Part shown: piece after piece, positions 14,523 to 14,617 of the stretch
How the letters are laid out: each line of letters opens with the position of its first letter
Position numbering within the stretch: position 1 is the stretch's first letter
Translations under genes and position numbers: made by a program
Assembly (NCBI GenBank): GCA_002712305.1
Contig: PATE01000014.1
Location: forward strand, 45,009 to 59,625
DNA: 14,617 nt
DNA from: Gemmatimonadota bacterium
GTDB taxonomy: Bacteria; Latescibacterota; UBA2968; UBA8231
Direction of reading: 5' to 3'
Notes under the pieces: generated by a model
What the model was told of the DNA's origin: nothing
Database searches by the model: none
What the model saw: the letters and a program-made list of their open reading frames with translations, nothing else

Positions 14523-14617
14523 TCAGCTCGCGTCGGAGAACCCTGCGTCCGAATGGGCGCCGTCGCAGAAGGGTTTGTTCGTCGAATGCCCGCAGCGACA
14601 AAGCGTGTAGTGAGAGG
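14523..14617 (-). CDS. CDGSH iron-sulfur domain protein, C-terminal part
   Basis: The gene enters from the right edge; 30 residues are visible. L-C-R-C-G-H-S-T-N-K-P-F-C-D-G-A-H fits the CDGSH signature (C-x-C-x2-S/T-x3-P-x-C-D-G-S/A/T-H) at every position. The three Cys and one His coordinate a labile 2Fe-2S cluster, used in electron transfer or iron-sulfur handling. The protein ends soon after, at TGA 14525-14523. A shifted frame continues as A-D-N-L-L-Q-A-L-A-R-V-E and stops in an ATGA overlap with the next gene, so one base may have been gained near 14526; this is uncertain. Confidence 0.85.
   Translation of the reverse strand, partial: SHYTLCRCGHSTNKPFCDGAHSDAGFSDAS

Noticed and set aside
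1-14617. CRISPR array, tRNA, rRNA, insertion sequence or defence genes
   Set aside because: I looked for spaced repeats, transposase motifs and cloverleaf-like segments and found none; this was by eye, so short RNAs could be missed.

Overview
The window is a GC-rich, gene-dense bacterial segment (roughly 60 % G+C by eye). Products are mostly sugar-acid and sulfate-ester catabolic enzymes: two type I sulfatases, an enolase-superfamily sugar-acid dehydratase, a phytanoyl-CoA-dioxygenase-like oxygenase, an aldose-dehydrogenase-like aldo/keto reductase and a dihydrodipicolinate-synthase-family aldolase. This mix resembles glycan-degrading, often sponge- or particle-associated, uncultured phyla such as Latescibacterota or Poribacteria. 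That placement is inferred from gene content only; there is no rRNA or other phylogenetic marker. I saw no tRNA, rRNA, CRISPR, insertion sequence or phage gene.

Layout. 1-597 (+): 3' end of a GalD-like dehydratase. 3721 down to 618 (-): an apparent operon of PhyH oxygenase, MFS transporter and the remains of a sensor kinase and OmpR-type response regulator. 3960-6040 (+): serine beta-lactamase-like hydrolase then aldo/keto reductase, behind a good sigma70-like promoter. 7007-6093 (-): DHDPS/NAL-family aldolase, convergent with the reductase. 7221-8604 (+): sulfatase broken by two one-base deletions. 12097-8601 (-): inositol-monophosphatase-family phosphatase, intact sulfatase, and a translationally coupled histidine-bearing polytopic membrane protein. 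12255-12568 (+): a frameshifted 5' remnant of comM. 12697-12590 (-): a 35-residue CxxC mini-protein with a strong ribosome binding site. 13964-12912 (-): low-specificity threonine aldolase. 14492-14046 (-): a membrane-protein ORF that looks frame-broken. 14617-14523 (-): the C-terminus of a CDGSH iron-sulfur protein.

Function. The dehydratase, aldo/keto reductase and aldolase together match the steps of a non-phosphorylating (Entner-Doudoroff-like) route for a deoxy- or aldo-sugar: oxidation, dehydration of the sugar acid, retro-aldol cleavage. The sulfatases would remove sulfate beforehand. They lie in different transcription units, so this is a hypothesis.

The most unusual aspect is the number of broken genes (two-component system, sulfatase, comM, probably the 14 kb membrane gene) interleaved with intact reading frames of 270-570 codons. 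That suggests ongoing gene decay, although localized assembly indels cannot be excluded without reads. I found no clearly new multi-gene system. The best candidates for something undescribed are the sulfatase-coupled histidine membrane protein and the CxxC mini-protein.
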